From contig NZ_LWEH01000613.1 in NCBI RefSeq assembly GCF_001635455.1, forward strand, positions 186,001 to 250,000: a DNA stretch of 64,000 nucleotides. The letters run 5' to 3'. The stretch is from Vibrio sp. HI00D65. GTDB lineage: Bacteria > Pseudomonadota > Gammaproteobacteria > Enterobacterales > Vibrionaceae. This document shows positions 35,272 through 44,906 of this stretch, one piece after another. Position 1 is the first letter of the stretch, and every line of letters begins with the position of its first letter. The position numbers and the translations under genes were made by a program. Under the pieces are notes generated by a model. The model was not told the origin of the DNA, made no database searches, and saw only the letters and a program-made list of their open reading frames with translations.

Positions 35272-36003
35272 ATGGATAGCTTGTTATTTACCGCAACGTC
35301 AGGAGCGAGTCGAGTCCTGAAAGCACAGCATGTTCGCTCCAATAATTTATCAAATGCAGATACAGCAGGCTTTCGTGCTGATATGGAACGTGTGCGCAGT
35401 GTCGAGCTACAAGGTGCTGGCTTTGATGGTCGCACTATGGTGGTAACCAACTCGGCGGCGACACGTTTTGATTCTGGTGAAATTATGCAAACCGGACGTC
35501 CTCTTGATGTAGCCATTATGGGCGAAGGGTATTTAGCGGTTGAAACGCCAGCAGGTAATGAAGCGTATACGCGAGCGGGTAATATTCGAGTGGATACCTT
35601 TGGTGCTATGACTATCAATGGTTTTCCCGTGGTTGGCGATAATGGGCCTCTAATCGTGCCAGAGTTTCAGAAAGTGGAAATCAGCGAGCGTGGTCGTGTG
35701 TCGGTGATTCCACCCGGTGGGGGAGCTCAAATTGAAGTCGGCACATTAAAAATGGTTAAACCTGACGACAACCAATTACAGAAAGAGAGCGATAGCTTGC
35801 TCCATAGCGTCGACGGCGTGCCTTTCCCTATGGATGAAACTGTACAGCTAGCACCTGAGCATATTGAAGGCAGTAATGTATCCGCAATTGATGAACTACT
35901 CAGTGTGATGTCATTAACGCGCAATTTTGAGATGCAAGTGCGCATGATGAAGACCGCAGAAACATTGGCGCAAGCCGGGAATAAATTGATGGCGGCAAAA
36001 TAG
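35272..36003 (+). CDS. lfgF: Lateral flagellar rod protein FlgF
   Basis: This 243-residue rod protein has the axial N-terminus (SNNLSNADTAGFRADMERV), a middle region (EAYTRAGNIRVDTFG) and the C-terminal EGSNVSAIDELLSVMSLTRNFEMQ. It starts 12 bases after lfgE. Size and gene order distinguish it from LfgG. Confidence 0.94.
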   Translation: MDSLLFTATSGASRVLKAQHVRSNNLSNADTAGFRADMERVRSVELQGAGFDGRTMVVTNSAATRFDSGEIMQTGRPLDVAIMGEGYLAVETPAGNEAYTRAGNIRVDTFGAMTINGFPVVGDNGPLIVPEFQKVEISERGRVSVIPPGGGAQIEVGTLKMVKPDDNQLQKESDSLLHSVDGVPFPMDETVQLAPEHIEGSNVSAIDELLSVMSLTRNFEMQVRMMKTAETLAQAGNKLMAAK

Positions 36004-36031
36004 ATATTTGATGCCTAAAAGGAGATAAGCA

Positions 36032-36817
36032 ATGCACTCAGCATTATGGGTAAGTAAAACAGGATTGGCAGCTCAAGAAACTAAGATGACTGCGATTTCT
36101 AACAACCTAGCAAACGTTAATACCGTCGGCTTTAAGCGCGACCGTGTGGTATTTGAAGACCTATTTTATAGTATTCAACGCCAGCCAGGCGCACAGGTTG
36201 ATCAAGTTAATGAGCTGCCAACTGGGGTACAGCTTGGTTCCGGTGTTCGTGTGGTTGGTACACAAAAAGTGTTTACTCAAGGGAGTACGCAAAACACGAC
36301 CCAAGAATTGGATTTAGCGGTGATGGGAAAAGGTTTTTTCCAAATCGAAAACTCAGATGGTCAGATCATGTATACACGTAATGGTCAGTTTCATATCAAC
36401 TCCGAGGGGCTGATGGTGAATAGCCAAGGTTTGCCATTGGAGCCACAAATTCAGATTCCAGATAATGCTGTGTCTTTTTCTGTCGGTACCGATGGCACTG
36501 TCACTGCGACATCGGCCGGCGATCCGACACCGCAGCAACTTGGTCAGATCACTTTAGCCAATTTCATTAACCCGGCGGGCTTAGAAGCCGTTGGTGGTAA
36601 CTTGTTTCGTGAGACGGAAGCGAGTGGTCCTGCTGATGAATTGGTGGCCGGAGAAGATGGCGCAGGTAGTATCAAGCAGGGTGCTTTAGAGGGATCTAAT
36701 GTACAGGTTGTAGAGGAAATGGTCGATATGATTACAACCCAACGAGCTTACGAGATGAATGCCAAAGTCGTTTCTGCAGCCGACGATATGCTGAAATTTG
36801 TTTCGCAATCGATGTAA
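36032..36817 (+). CDS. lfgG: Lateral flagellar distal rod protein FlgG
   Basis: This 261-residue distal rod protein forms the shaft within the LP ring bushing. Visible motifs are KMTAISNNLANVNTVGFKRDR at the N-terminus, YTRNGQFHINSEG in the middle, and the C-terminal EGSNVQVVEEMVDMITTQRAYEMNAKV. AAGGAGATAAGC precedes the start. Confidence 0.96.
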   Translation: MHSALWVSKTGLAAQETKMTAISNNLANVNTVGFKRDRVVFEDLFYSIQRQPGAQVDQVNELPTGVQLGSGVRVVGTQKVFTQGSTQNTTQELDLAVMGKGFFQIENSDGQIMYTRNGQFHINSEGLMVNSQGLPLEPQIQIPDNAVSFSVGTDGTVTATSAGDPTPQQLGQITLANFINPAGLEAVGGNLFRETEASGPADELVAGEDGAGSIKQGALEGSNVQVVEEMVDMITTQRAYEMNAKVVSAADDMLKFVSQSM

Positions 36818-36845
36818 GTGGAAATGAGTGATTGAGGAAAAAGCA

Positions 36846-37517
36846 ATGAAGTGGCTTTTAAAAAGTTGGGTAGTGGCCATGGTGTTACTAGCCGGTTGCG
36901 CTGGACGTGATGAATTTACTCCTCCAGAGCCTAATACAGCAGAATACGCACCACCTGTATTAGATTACACCTTACCTGATGCTCAGTCTGGCAGCCTTTA
37001 TCGCCACCAATATACCATGACGTTGTTTCAAGATCGCCGAGCGTACCGCATTGGCGACATCTTGACGGTGCATCTGTCAGAAGAAACGTCCTCCAGTAAA
37101 AAAGCGGGAACGCAGTTTGGTAAGAGTTCTAATATCAACTTTGCAGTCCCAACCTTTGGCTCCCAAACCATTGATGATTTAGGGGTGAGTGTTGATGGCA
37201 GTCGTAACTTTGATGGTAATGCATCAAGTTCACAGGGAAATAAGTTGAAAGGTGCAATTACGGTTACTGTGCATGAAGTCTTACCTAATGGCGTCCTTCG
37301 AATTAGCGGTGAAAAGTGGTTGAGGTTAAATCAAGGCGATGAATTTATTCGGCTGACGGGCATCGTTCGGGTTGACGATATTAGCCGTAGTAACCAAGTC
37401 TCTTCACAACGTATTGCTGATGCCCGCATTACCTATGCTGGCCGAGGTGCATTAGCTGACAGTAATGCAGCCGGGTGGCTGACACAGTTTTTCAACAGCC
37501 CATGGATACCATTCTAA
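36846..37517 (+). CDS. lfgH: Lateral flagellar L-ring lipoprotein FlgH
   Basis: This 223-residue outer-membrane lipoprotein has a signal peptide ending in the lipobox LAGC. The family segment SLYRHQYTMTLFQDRRAYRIGDILTV forms the L-ring bushing, and the C-terminal half has LRISGEKWLRLNQGDEFIRLTG. ATG 36846, with GAGGAAAAAG upstream, is chosen over an in-frame GTG at 36828. Its stop shares an A with the lfgI ATG. Confidence 0.94.
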   Translation: MKWLLKSWVVAMVLLAGCAGRDEFTPPEPNTAEYAPPVLDYTLPDAQSGSLYRHQYTMTLFQDRRAYRIGDILTVHLSEETSSSKKAGTQFGKSSNINFAVPTFGSQTIDDLGVSVDGSRNFDGNASSSQGNKLKGAITVTVHEVLPNGVLRISGEKWLRLNQGDEFIRLTGIVRVDDISRSNQVSSQRIADARITYAGRGALADSNAAGWLTQFFNSPWIPF

Positions 37518-38638
37518 TGAAGCCCATATTTGCATTTTTTTCTCATTTTTTACTGGCGTTAGGTCTCTTATTTCCAGCGGCTTCTCATGCTGAAGTAGAA
37601 ATTCCGCTTATGGATCTTGTGGATGTGCAAGGCATCCGAGAAAACCAATTGGTTGGTTATGGTTTAGTGGTTGGCTTAGCGGGTCAGGGCGATCGCAACC
37701 AAGTGAAATTTACAGCACAATCGGTCACTAATATGTTACGGCAATTCGGCGTTCAGATTGATGACAGTATGAATCCTAAATTACGTAACGTCGCCTCTGT
37801 AAGTGTCACTGCTTCGGTGAATCCCATGGCGGGGCAGGGGCAGACACTGGATGTCGTTGTTTCTTCTATCGGTGATGCGAAAAGTTTACGTGGTGGTACC
37901 TTACTGTTGACGCCGCTTCGCGGAATTGATGGAGAGGTATATGCCATTGCACAGGGCAGTGTTGTGGTTGGAGGCTTGTCGGCTGAAGGTCGAAGTGGAT
38001 CTAAGGTTGAAGTTAACACTCCAACGGCAGGGCGTATTCCTAATGGGGCGACCTTAGAGCGCGAAATCGAAACGGACTTCAACCAACGAGATGATATTAC
38101 CCTAAATTTACGTAAACCGAGTTTTACCACAGCAAAAAATATTGCACGTGAAATAAACAACACGTTTGGTAGTAATGTGGCTAAGGCCATTAATAAAGCG
38201 CGTGTTGAGATGCGTGCTCCAATGGATACTCAGCAGCGTGTCACCATGATGTCAATGCTAGAAGAAATGTTTGTCGAAGAGGGGCGTAAGCCAGCACGAA
38301 TCGTGTTTAATTCGCGTACTGGCACTGTCGTTATTGGTAAGAGTGTACAGGTGGGTGAGGCTGCAGTCAGTCATGGAGGGCTGACCGTTCGGATCTCTGA
38401 GTCGCAACAAGTAAGCCAACCGAATGCGTTTGCTGAAGGCGAAACGAAAGTGGTGGACCAAAGCCAAATCGATGTCACTGAAGAATTGGCCCAAATGGTG
38501 ATTTGGCCTCCGGGCACGGAGTTAAATACCATCGTAGATGCAGTCAATAGTTTAGGGGCGACCCCGACGGATTTGATGTCGATTTTACAAGCATTAAGTG
38601 AAGCCGGTGCGTTAAATGCTGAGCTGGTTGTGATTTAA
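37517..38638 (+). CDS. lfgI: Lateral flagellar P-ring protein FlgI
   Basis: This 373-residue secreted P-ring subunit has a signal peptide (FFSHFLLALGLLFPAASHA) followed by IPLMDLVDVQGIRENQLVGYGLVVGL, the FlgI hallmark. GQGQTLDVVVSSIGDAKSL and SLGATPTDLMSILQAL are further matches. ATG 37517 is coupled to the lfgH stop. Upstream in-frame starts exist but would add charged residues before the signal peptide. Confidence 0.95.
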   Translation: MKPIFAFFSHFLLALGLLFPAASHAEVEIPLMDLVDVQGIRENQLVGYGLVVGLAGQGDRNQVKFTAQSVTNMLRQFGVQIDDSMNPKLRNVASVSVTASVNPMAGQGQTLDVVVSSIGDAKSLRGGTLLLTPLRGIDGEVYAIAQGSVVVGGLSAEGRSGSKVEVNTPTAGRIPNGATLEREIETDFNQRDDITLNLRKPSFTTAKNIAREINNTFGSNVAKAINKARVEMRAPMDTQQRVTMMSMLEEMFVEEGRKPARIVFNSRTGTVVIGKSVQVGEAAVSHGGLTVRISESQQVSQPNAFAEGETKVVDQSQIDVTEELAQMVIWPPGTELNTIVDAVNSLGATPTDLMSILQALSEAGALNAELVVI

Positions 38639-38648
38639 GGAGTTTAGG

Positions 38649-39197
38649 ATGAAAGTAGATACCGGCCATGACCAAGCTCAATTAAACACGCTGCTTTATC
38701 ATGACAACAGCGCTTTGGCGAGCATCAAGAAAAACTCAGAAACTGAGGGCGCACTTGAGGCCGTCGCGGGTCAATTCGAAGCCATGTTCTTACAAATGGT
38801 GCTGCGCCAAATGCGCAGTAGTAGCGATGTTATGGCTGATAAAGACAGTCCATTTTCCAGCCAGCAACAAGGTGTGTTTCGTGACATGTATGATGGACAA
38901 CTGGCGATGGAGCTGGCTAAAAAGCAGAGCTCTGGTATTGCCAATATGTTGGTCAAACAGCTTAGCCCCTCAATGCAAGAGGTGGTCTTTGACCCATCAC
39001 GCAATATTTCTTCAGCTAACGATGAAAAGATCACAGCGACTGAACGAATCTCACAACTTGAAAGCGATGTCTCTACGGTATCCGTTGAGGAAGTTAATTC
39101 TGTGCAGCATATGGTCGCCTCATTTGAACAAGTACTTGGTGAGGTTGGGATGACAACGGCGTTTACTCAGCCGTTAAACCGAAAAATGGAGCTGTAA
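38649..39197 (+). CDS. lfgJ: Lateral flagellar FlgJ, rod-cap domain only
   Basis: This 182-residue protein contains the FlgJ rod-binding domain (VAGQFEAMFLQMVLRQMR and FRDMYDGQLAMELAKK). It lacks the C-terminal muramidase (GH73) domain found in the approximately 300-residue FlgJ of Vibrio polar or enterobacterial flagella. The lost function may be supplied by the SLT gene at 30051-30794. It lies 10 bases after lfgI and ends one base before lfgK. Confidence 0.9.
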   Translation: MKVDTGHDQAQLNTLLYHDNSALASIKKNSETEGALEAVAGQFEAMFLQMVLRQMRSSSDVMADKDSPFSSQQQGVFRDMYDGQLAMELAKKQSSGIANMLVKQLSPSMQEVVFDPSRNISSANDEKITATERISQLESDVSTVSVEEVNSVQHMVASFEQVLGEVGMTTAFTQPLNRKMEL

Positions 39198-40571
39198 ATG
39201 AATCTTGTTAATATTGGCCTTTCAGGCCTGAATGCGAACCGAGTAGCGCTTGATGTCACCGCGCAAAATGTCGCTAATATCAACACAGCAGGATACAGTC
39301 GTCAACAAGCGGTGATGACGTCTGTTGGTGATAGTAAGTACAGTAAGGTCAGTCCCGGTATGGGCGTTGAAGTAACCAGTATTCGTCGTGTTACCGATCA
39401 GTATTTGGTTAAACAAACTTGGTCTACCAATAGTTTAGCTGCTTATTCAGCGAGCTACAGTACGGCAATGAGCCAGCTTGAAAATACTTTCGGAGCTGAT
39501 GGTTTCAGTGTGTCGGCGGGCTTAGATTCCCTAAATGCAGCGCTTAACGATGCAACAGTAAAACCAGAATCAATTCCTTACCGCCAACAGATCATTAATG
39601 AATCAGAGGCGCTCGCGCGTCGTTTTAATACGCTTAGCGATTCGCTCCATAATCAACAAAAAGACATGAGTGATCAGCGTAATGCAGCGCTGAGTCAGGC
39701 GAATAGTTTGATGTCGAATATTGCCCAAATTAATAAACAGATTGTTGAGATGCAAGGAACTGGAGGCAACCCAGCTCAGTTGATGGACTCGCGAGATCTG
39801 TTGGTGGGTGAGCTTTCTCAGATTGTCGAAGTCAAAACTACGGATCAGTCAGACGGTAGCCTACAAGTCACATTGGCTTCCGGACAGCCTTTGATTATGG
39901 GGGGCGAATACGGGCAGCTAACGGCAAAACCTAATCCGAGCGATCCTTACCTTGCTGATTTGACGGTCGATTTTTCATCACAAAGCTTTGTTATTGATCA
40001 TTCGGTAGGGGGAAAGCTTGGTGCGATTAATGATTATCAAACAGAGGTCTTAAAGCCAAATCAAGTTGCACTTGACGATATGGCAAAAGCATTAGCTGAT
40101 GAATACAACGCGGTACTGGCAACCGGTAAAGACCTTAACGGTAATCCGGGGCAACCTTTGTTCAGCTATGATCCTGCCAACCCTTCTGCCAGCTTGACCA
40201 TTACCAATATCGGTGCGCTAGGGTTAGCCTTTTCAGGCGATGGTACACCAGGTAATGCAGATATATTGAATGAACTGATTAACCTGAGTAACAAACCCGT
40301 CTCCGTAACGGGCTATGGCATGCTGAGCTTGAATGATGCGTTTACGACTATGGTCGGTGAAACGGCGATTAAATCGCGTCAGGCGGAGTCCGACTATCAA
40401 GCCAAAACGGTGATGAATAAACAAGCTCATGCGGCTCGTGATAATGTTAGTGCGGTTAACAGTGATGAAGAGGCGGCAAATCTGATGACATTTGCGAATG
40501 CGCATAACGCTAATATGAAAGTGATTAGTACCGCCAATGAGTTATTTGACTCTGTTTTACAGTTATTTTAA
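39198..40571 (+). CDS. lfgK: Lateral hook-associated protein 1 FlgK
   Basis: This 457-residue junction protein joins hook and filament. It has the axial N-terminus NVANINTAGYSRQQ and SPGMGVEVTSIRRVTDQYL, followed by the FlgK middle domain. The C-terminus has NSDEEAANLMTFANAHNANMKVISTANELF. It is shorter than enterobacterial FlgK (about 547) because of a smaller variable domain. It starts directly after the lfgJ stop. Confidence 0.95.
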   Translation: MNLVNIGLSGLNANRVALDVTAQNVANINTAGYSRQQAVMTSVGDSKYSKVSPGMGVEVTSIRRVTDQYLVKQTWSTNSLAAYSASYSTAMSQLENTFGADGFSVSAGLDSLNAALNDATVKPESIPYRQQIINESEALARRFNTLSDSLHNQQKDMSDQRNAALSQANSLMSNIAQINKQIVEMQGTGGNPAQLMDSRDLLVGELSQIVEVKTTDQSDGSLQVTLASGQPLIMGGEYGQLTAKPNPSDPYLADLTVDFSSQSFVIDHSVGGKLGAINDYQTEVLKPNQVALDDMAKALADEYNAVLATGKDLNGNPGQPLFSYDPANPSASLTITNIGALGLAFSGDGTPGNADILNELINLSNKPVSVTGYGMLSLNDAFTTMVGETAIKSRQAESDYQAKTVMNKQAHAARDNVSAVNSDEEAANLMTFANAHNANMKVISTANELFDSVLQLF

Positions 40572-40582
40572 AGGGACTCAAT

Positions 40583-41482
40583 ATGCGAATCAGTGACAGC
40601 CAATTCAGTCAAATGATGCTTCAAAGCCTGCAGATGAATAATTCTGGTTTAGGTGAAGTTATGCAACAAATGGCCACTGCTAGTCGGCTCACTAAGCTAT
40701 CAGATGATCCAATGGCATCCATTAAATTACTTAACCTTGAGCGTGAAAATAGCGCGATTAGTCAGTATAAAGATAATATTGCTAACTTGAAAACGACGCT
40801 TTCTTCACAGGAAACGCACTTAGACTCGATTAATGAAAGTTTGAAGAGTGTACGTGACTTAGTGATTTGGGGGGCAAACGGTACGTTAACCGACGATGAC
40901 CGCAGTGGTTTAATTATTGAATTAAAGAGCTACCGTGATTCGATAGAGTCCTCATTCAATGCGCAAGATGAAGAGGGCATTTACTTATTCTCTGGAACTA
41001 AAACCGATGTGCCAGCGGTGGGCAATAACAGTGGTACATATCAAGTCGATGGTAATAGTGATAAGCGAGTTGTGACGGTGGCGAAAGGGGTAGCCATGGA
41101 CTCCAATATGACGGCGAAAGAGATCTTAGAGTTAAGTAATGGTGATAATGTATTAAATCAACTCGATGCATTGCTTGCTGAATTTGAGAACCCAAGCCCC
41201 AATTTTCAATCGGTCGTCGACGCGAGCTTGACATCCATCGATGATACGATGGCAAATGTGCTCGGTGCGATGACTGAGATTGGCGGGCGTCATAACAATC
41301 TTGATCTTATGGACAGCGCACATAGTGAAAATAAGTTATTTGTCGATAAAGTGACCAGTGATTTATCAGCACTGGATTATGGCGAAGCGTCAGTACGTTT
41401 GAGTAATTACATGGTGGCGCTGCAAGCGACACAAGCGAGCTATGTGAAGATCAATGACCTTAACTTATTTGATCGTATCTAA
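40583..41482 (+). CDS. lfgL: Lateral hook-associated protein 3 FlgL
   Basis: This 299-residue second junction protein has a flagellin-type N-terminus (MRISDSQFSQMMLQSLQMNN and SRLTKLSDDPMASIKLLNL), a FlgL turn EEGIYLFSGTKTD, and a C-terminal helix (LSNYMVALQATQASYVKINDLNLFD). It starts 11 bases after lfgK and is followed 11 bases later by the flagellin-like gene. Confidence 0.94.
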   Translation: MRISDSQFSQMMLQSLQMNNSGLGEVMQQMATASRLTKLSDDPMASIKLLNLERENSAISQYKDNIANLKTTLSSQETHLDSINESLKSVRDLVIWGANGTLTDDDRSGLIIELKSYRDSIESSFNAQDEEGIYLFSGTKTDVPAVGNNSGTYQVDGNSDKRVVTVAKGVAMDSNMTAKEILELSNGDNVLNQLDALLAEFENPSPNFQSVVDASLTSIDDTMANVLGAMTEIGGRHNNLDLMDSAHSENKLFVDKVTSDLSALDYGEASVRLSNYMVALQATQASYVKINDLNLFDRI

Positions 41483-41493
41483 GGAAGTTTAAT

Positions 41494-42534
41494 ATGGTAA
41501 TGAGCACCGTCGATGTAAGAGCTCATAACATACGTTTAGGCGGGCAAGAGCAGCCCGCTATCCTGCCTACTCGTTCTACCCATTCGAGTCATATTGTCAA
41601 CCCGCGTCATTCGCAAGCTCAGACAAACACCGCATCAGGCTATTCCATTTCTGGGTTTCAGCTTGTTCAAGGGCAGCAGCAAGCAACGTCGGTGCAAATT
41701 GCCTCTAAATCTTTGCAAGCGATTGGCAAAGAGCTCACTCAAATCAAGAGAAGTCTGACTCAAGCCATGAGTCAAGGCATTCAAAATATCCCTGGGTTGC
41801 AAGAAGGTTTGACCCGCTCGAAATTGTCTATTCAAGAAGGGGTTGAGAAAGCTCGCTTTGATGGTAAAAAATTAATCGACAACGAACTGAATTTTAATCT
41901 GGATAAAGCGGATGTTCGTCGTTTTTCGATTCCCGGACTGAATATCCATCGCCTCAGTGAGAAAACTGAGCAAATTCGTTTAGATTTTCCACAGGGGAAA
42001 TCGGTGATGATACAGTTTGATGGGCAATCCCAAGGAGAACGTACAGTTAAGATGCTTGATCGCAGTTTGATTGCGATGGGGATGCGAGCGTCACTCTCGA
42101 AAGATGGGACCATTTTATTTGAAGCGCGTGACTCGGCTTATCAACAGATGCAACAGAGAGTATTAGTGACTGGAGAAGGGCATCGATTCCCTGCTGGGCA
42201 AGCGAATGCTTTGCGCTTGAAATCAGAGCCAGATGGTATTGGTGAGTTAAGTTTTGATTTGGGCTCTCGCAACGGTATTAAACAAACCATCGCCACAGTG
42301 AATCAACATTTGAGACAAGTACAAACTAGCTTAGAAGAGGCGAGAGCATTTCACGGAGAATTGAATTCACAAATACAAGCTGTACAGAGCCAGGCTAACC
42401 CATTGAGCGCTGCTGATGTGAACGCGAAACTCGATGGCTTTATGGCAACTTCTGAGCAGTTTATCTCGACATTCCAAGCGCTCAACGCACAAGCTAATGT
42501 GCGCCGTCATACGGTTGTCGCACTTCTAAAATAA
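41494..42534 (+). CDS. Flagellin-like protein of unknown function
   Basis: This 346-residue protein has no standard name that I recognise. Its helical segments resemble flagellin domain D1. VQIASKSLQAIGKELTQIKRSLTQA mimics the flagellin rod helix, ARFDGKKLIDNEL mimics the flagellin FNGKKLLDG turn, and the C-terminal helices (IATVNQHLRQVQTSLEEARAFHGE) mirror flagellin D1/D0. The N-terminal D0 part is absent and replaced by a polar stretch of about 45 residues. It is the last gene of the lfgB-L operon, 11 bases after lfgL. It could be a minor filament or junction component, or an export partner. Confidence 0.6.
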   Translation: MVMSTVDVRAHNIRLGGQEQPAILPTRSTHSSHIVNPRHSQAQTNTASGYSISGFQLVQGQQQATSVQIASKSLQAIGKELTQIKRSLTQAMSQGIQNIPGLQEGLTRSKLSIQEGVEKARFDGKKLIDNELNFNLDKADVRRFSIPGLNIHRLSEKTEQIRLDFPQGKSVMIQFDGQSQGERTVKMLDRSLIAMGMRASLSKDGTILFEARDSAYQQMQQRVLVTGEGHRFPAGQANALRLKSEPDGIGELSFDLGSRNGIKQTIATVNQHLRQVQTSLEEARAFHGELNSQIQAVQSQANPLSAADVNAKLDGFMATSEQFISTFQALNAQANVRRHTVVALLK

Positions 42535-42681
42535 CCTGTATTTAGGTCGGTCTTTCTATTTATTTGAAAATATCGGCCTTATCTCCAAGCTCCTTCTTTA
42601 CGTGGCTCTGAGTCATCATTGTGTTTCTCTCTCCAAATATTTTTGTAATAGAGGTAAGCGCTAGCCTTATTTGATGCTTGA

Positions 42682-42969
42682 TTACACCAAAAAGAAAAAA
42701 TAGATAAAGCAAACAAACGCAAGCAAAGTAGCGGAGAGTACGGGGTAAGTGATGTAAGAATCATGATGCGTCGTGCGTTGGTAGCAAAGTGAAACTAATA
42801 AGATATTGTAGATAACCAGTAGCAGGCTGATCATGGTGCCACTACTTAGGTTCAAGCTTGATAACCGAGTAAGAAAAATAGCCAACAATAGGTAATCAAA
42901 GATGATTAACCATAGAAAGGCTTTTTGGATGACGTCTCTTTTATTTTTATCGGACTTGGATACAGACAT
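42682..42969 (-). CDS. Small membrane protein of unknown function
   Basis: This 95-residue protein has a basic, polar N-terminus (SKSDKNKRDV) and about three hydrophobic segments, ending in CFIYFFFLV. The ATG at 42969 gives a natural start. The open frame runs back to near the lafU stop. It is the last gene after lafU on the same strand and might be co-transcribed with the stator genes. No family is recognised. Confidence 0.5.
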   Translation of the reverse strand: MSVSKSDKNKRDVIQKAFLWLIIFDYLLLAIFLTRLSSLNLSSGTMISLLLVIYNILLVSLCYQRTTHHDSYITYPVLSATLLAFVCFIYFFFLV

Positions 42970-43046
42970 ATCTAACTCAATGAAGCGATGGTTGCGGCTA
43001 CAAAAATGACAGAACAGCAAGGTCACATCGCAGTGACCTGTCAAGA

Positions 43047-44039
43047 TTACAAGTCTTGAATTTTCGCGATTGGAGCCTCGGAATTCACAGAATAGTGACG
43101 GGCTTCTTGGCGAACCACAGGCTGGTTTAATGCGGCTTTTTGTTTGGCTTGTTGTAGTTCGCTACTTTGCTGATGGCCAAATAAGGTGTCGAGCATTTGT
43201 GCGGCTGGTGTCGTTAAGATAAACAGCTCGATTCGACGATTCTCACTTGAGTCCGGTTCACTTGGATTAAGTAGAGCGCGATCTGACATTCCTGCGACTT
43301 GTATCACACGCTGTTCAGGCATCCCACCTGATACTAAAGTGTGTCTTGCGACGTCAGCTCGAGATGCAGAAAGTGCCCAATTAGATTGGTTACTTAGACG
43401 TCTTTTGAAAGGGGTTGAGTCGGTATGTCCGCTGATGATGACTGAGTTGCTGATGCGGCCAAACACGGGTGCTAAAGCAAGCAGTAGATCCTCAAAGAAA
43501 GGGGTAAGTTCTGCTCCTCCTCGGCTAAACATGTGTTGCTTATAATCATCTTGTAGGACAATACGAAGCCCTTGTGGTGTAATGGTGATATTGACGTTGT
43601 CTTGAGCGCTAATTTGCCCAATCACCTCATCGATCACTTTTGCAAGTAAAGCCAATTGTTCTTGGGTATCCCAGCTTCCCGGAATTAATGAATCCATTTC
43701 TGGACCATCGCCATCTCCTCTAAAGAATGAGCTTACAATATGATTTGATTCATGTTTGCTTGGCACAGAAGACTCCTGTGCCAAATCGACTGGAGAGAGG
43801 CTTGGTGATGTGTCGAAAGGGTTGCCATAGCTATTCTCGAACACGCTGGCACTGTTCAGGTGCGCCACAATGGCTTTACGCTCTTCCTTATCGACCACTT
43901 GCATGACCCAAAGGACAAGGAACAGCGCCATTAATGCGATCATGAAATCAGCAAATGCGACTTTCCACGCGCCATTATGGTGCTCATCATAGCTGTGAGC
44001 TTTAGCGCGTTTGAATACCACGTGTTCTTGTTTTTGCAT
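43047..44039 (-). CDS. lafU: Lateral flagellar stator protein MotB-type (LafU)
   Basis: This 330-residue protein anchors the proton-driven stator to peptidoglycan. Its single TM helix (AFADFMIALMALFLVLWVM) carries the proton-carrying aspartate D31. The periplasmic half has the OmpA-type motif ISGHTDSTPFKRRLSNQSNW. It shares one base with the lafT stop. Proton type is inferred from homology to V. parahaemolyticus LafU. Confidence 0.94.
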   Translation of the reverse strand: MQKQEHVVFKRAKAHSYDEHHNGAWKVAFADFMIALMALFLVLWVMQVVDKEERKAIVAHLNSASVFENSYGNPFDTSPSLSPVDLAQESSVPSKHESNHIVSSFFRGDGDGPEMDSLIPGSWDTQEQLALLAKVIDEVIGQISAQDNVNITITPQGLRIVLQDDYKQHMFSRGGAELTPFFEDLLLALAPVFGRISNSVIISGHTDSTPFKRRLSNQSNWALSASRADVARHTLVSGGMPEQRVIQVAGMSDRALLNPSEPDSSENRRIELFILTTPAAQMLDTLFGHQQSSELQQAKQKAALNQPVVRQEARHYSVNSEAPIAKIQDL

Positions 44040-44896
44040 TATCCCTCCTGTTCAGCTAACCACCTCTCCATTTGGTTAAATGTCGGTTTAAGATCGAGCT
44101 GAATGTGTTTACGGCCAGCGTCAATGGCGAGTAATGTTGGTTTTTTCGCAATGTAAGCAACCAAAGTGGCACGTACACACTCAAAAGCCGTCATGTTTCG
44201 CTTTACTCGCTGAGCCATGGCGTTACTGAGTGGATCTAAACAACAGTAACACCCGAAAATACCAATGAATGTCCCAACGAGGGCTGCGGCAACGTGGTAA
44301 CCAATCATAGCGATAGAGCCGTCAATCGCTTGCATGGTAATGATGATGCCACCTACTGCAGCAAGAATACCAAACCCTGGAAGTGCTTCTGCGGTGCGCT
44401 GCATTGAGCGTGAAGGCAGCAACATCTCGGTTTGAATGGCTTCGATTTCTTGTTCTAACAGTCCCTCTAATTCATGAGGCGACATTTGTCCCATTGCCAT
44501 TAAACGTAAATTGTCGGTAATGAATGAAACAAGGCGATGATCCTGATTAACTTTTGGATACGCGAGGAAGATCGAGCTTTGATCAGGTGATTCAATATGT
44601 GAGTCTAAAAATTTAAAGCCACGATTACGTGCGGTTTCTAGCAAGTTATGCAGTAATGCCATTAGCTCCATGTGGTACTCATATTCTTCTTTTGAGTTGG
44701 ACATTGTAGCTCGTAGTTGCTGGCGCATCTCTTTTAGTACATGGGGCGGGTTGCCTATGATCAGTGAACCCACAGCTGCACCAATAATGATCAAAAATTC
44801 AGCGGGCTGCCAAATAGCACCGAGATTTCCGCCTGCCCAAATGTATCCACCAAAGACACACAATAGAACGATTATGGCTCCAAAAAACTTTTGCAT
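44039..44896 (-). CDS. lafT: Lateral flagellar stator protein MotA-type (LafT)
   Basis: This 285-residue inner-membrane stator subunit has four TM segments and GGNLGAIWQPAEFLIIIGAA at the start. The cytoplasmic loop and PGFGILAAVGGIIITM match the MotA family, including the conserved proline-rich TM3 start. It forms the ion channel with LafU, overlaps it by one base, and follows lafS after a 10-base gap. Confidence 0.94.
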   Translation of the reverse strand: MQKFFGAIIVLLCVFGGYIWAGGNLGAIWQPAEFLIIIGAAVGSLIIGNPPHVLKEMRQQLRATMSNSKEEYEYHMELMALLHNLLETARNRGFKFLDSHIESPDQSSIFLAYPKVNQDHRLVSFITDNLRLMAMGQMSPHELEGLLEQEIEAIQTEMLLPSRSMQRTAEALPGFGILAAVGGIIITMQAIDGSIAMIGYHVAAALVGTFIGIFGCYCCLDPLSNAMAQRVKRNMTAFECVRATLVAYIAKKPTLLAIDAGRKHIQLDLKPTFNQMERWLAEQEG

Positions 44897-44906
44897 ATTG
44901 TGACTC

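Noticed and set aside
42579..42764. 61-codon minus-strand frame overlapping the small membrane protein
   Set aside because: Overlaps the better candidate in another frame and has no supporting signals.
43021..43038. Inverted repeat GGTCAC/GTGACC after lafU as a terminator
   Set aside because: Short stem without a T-run; not called as a terminator.
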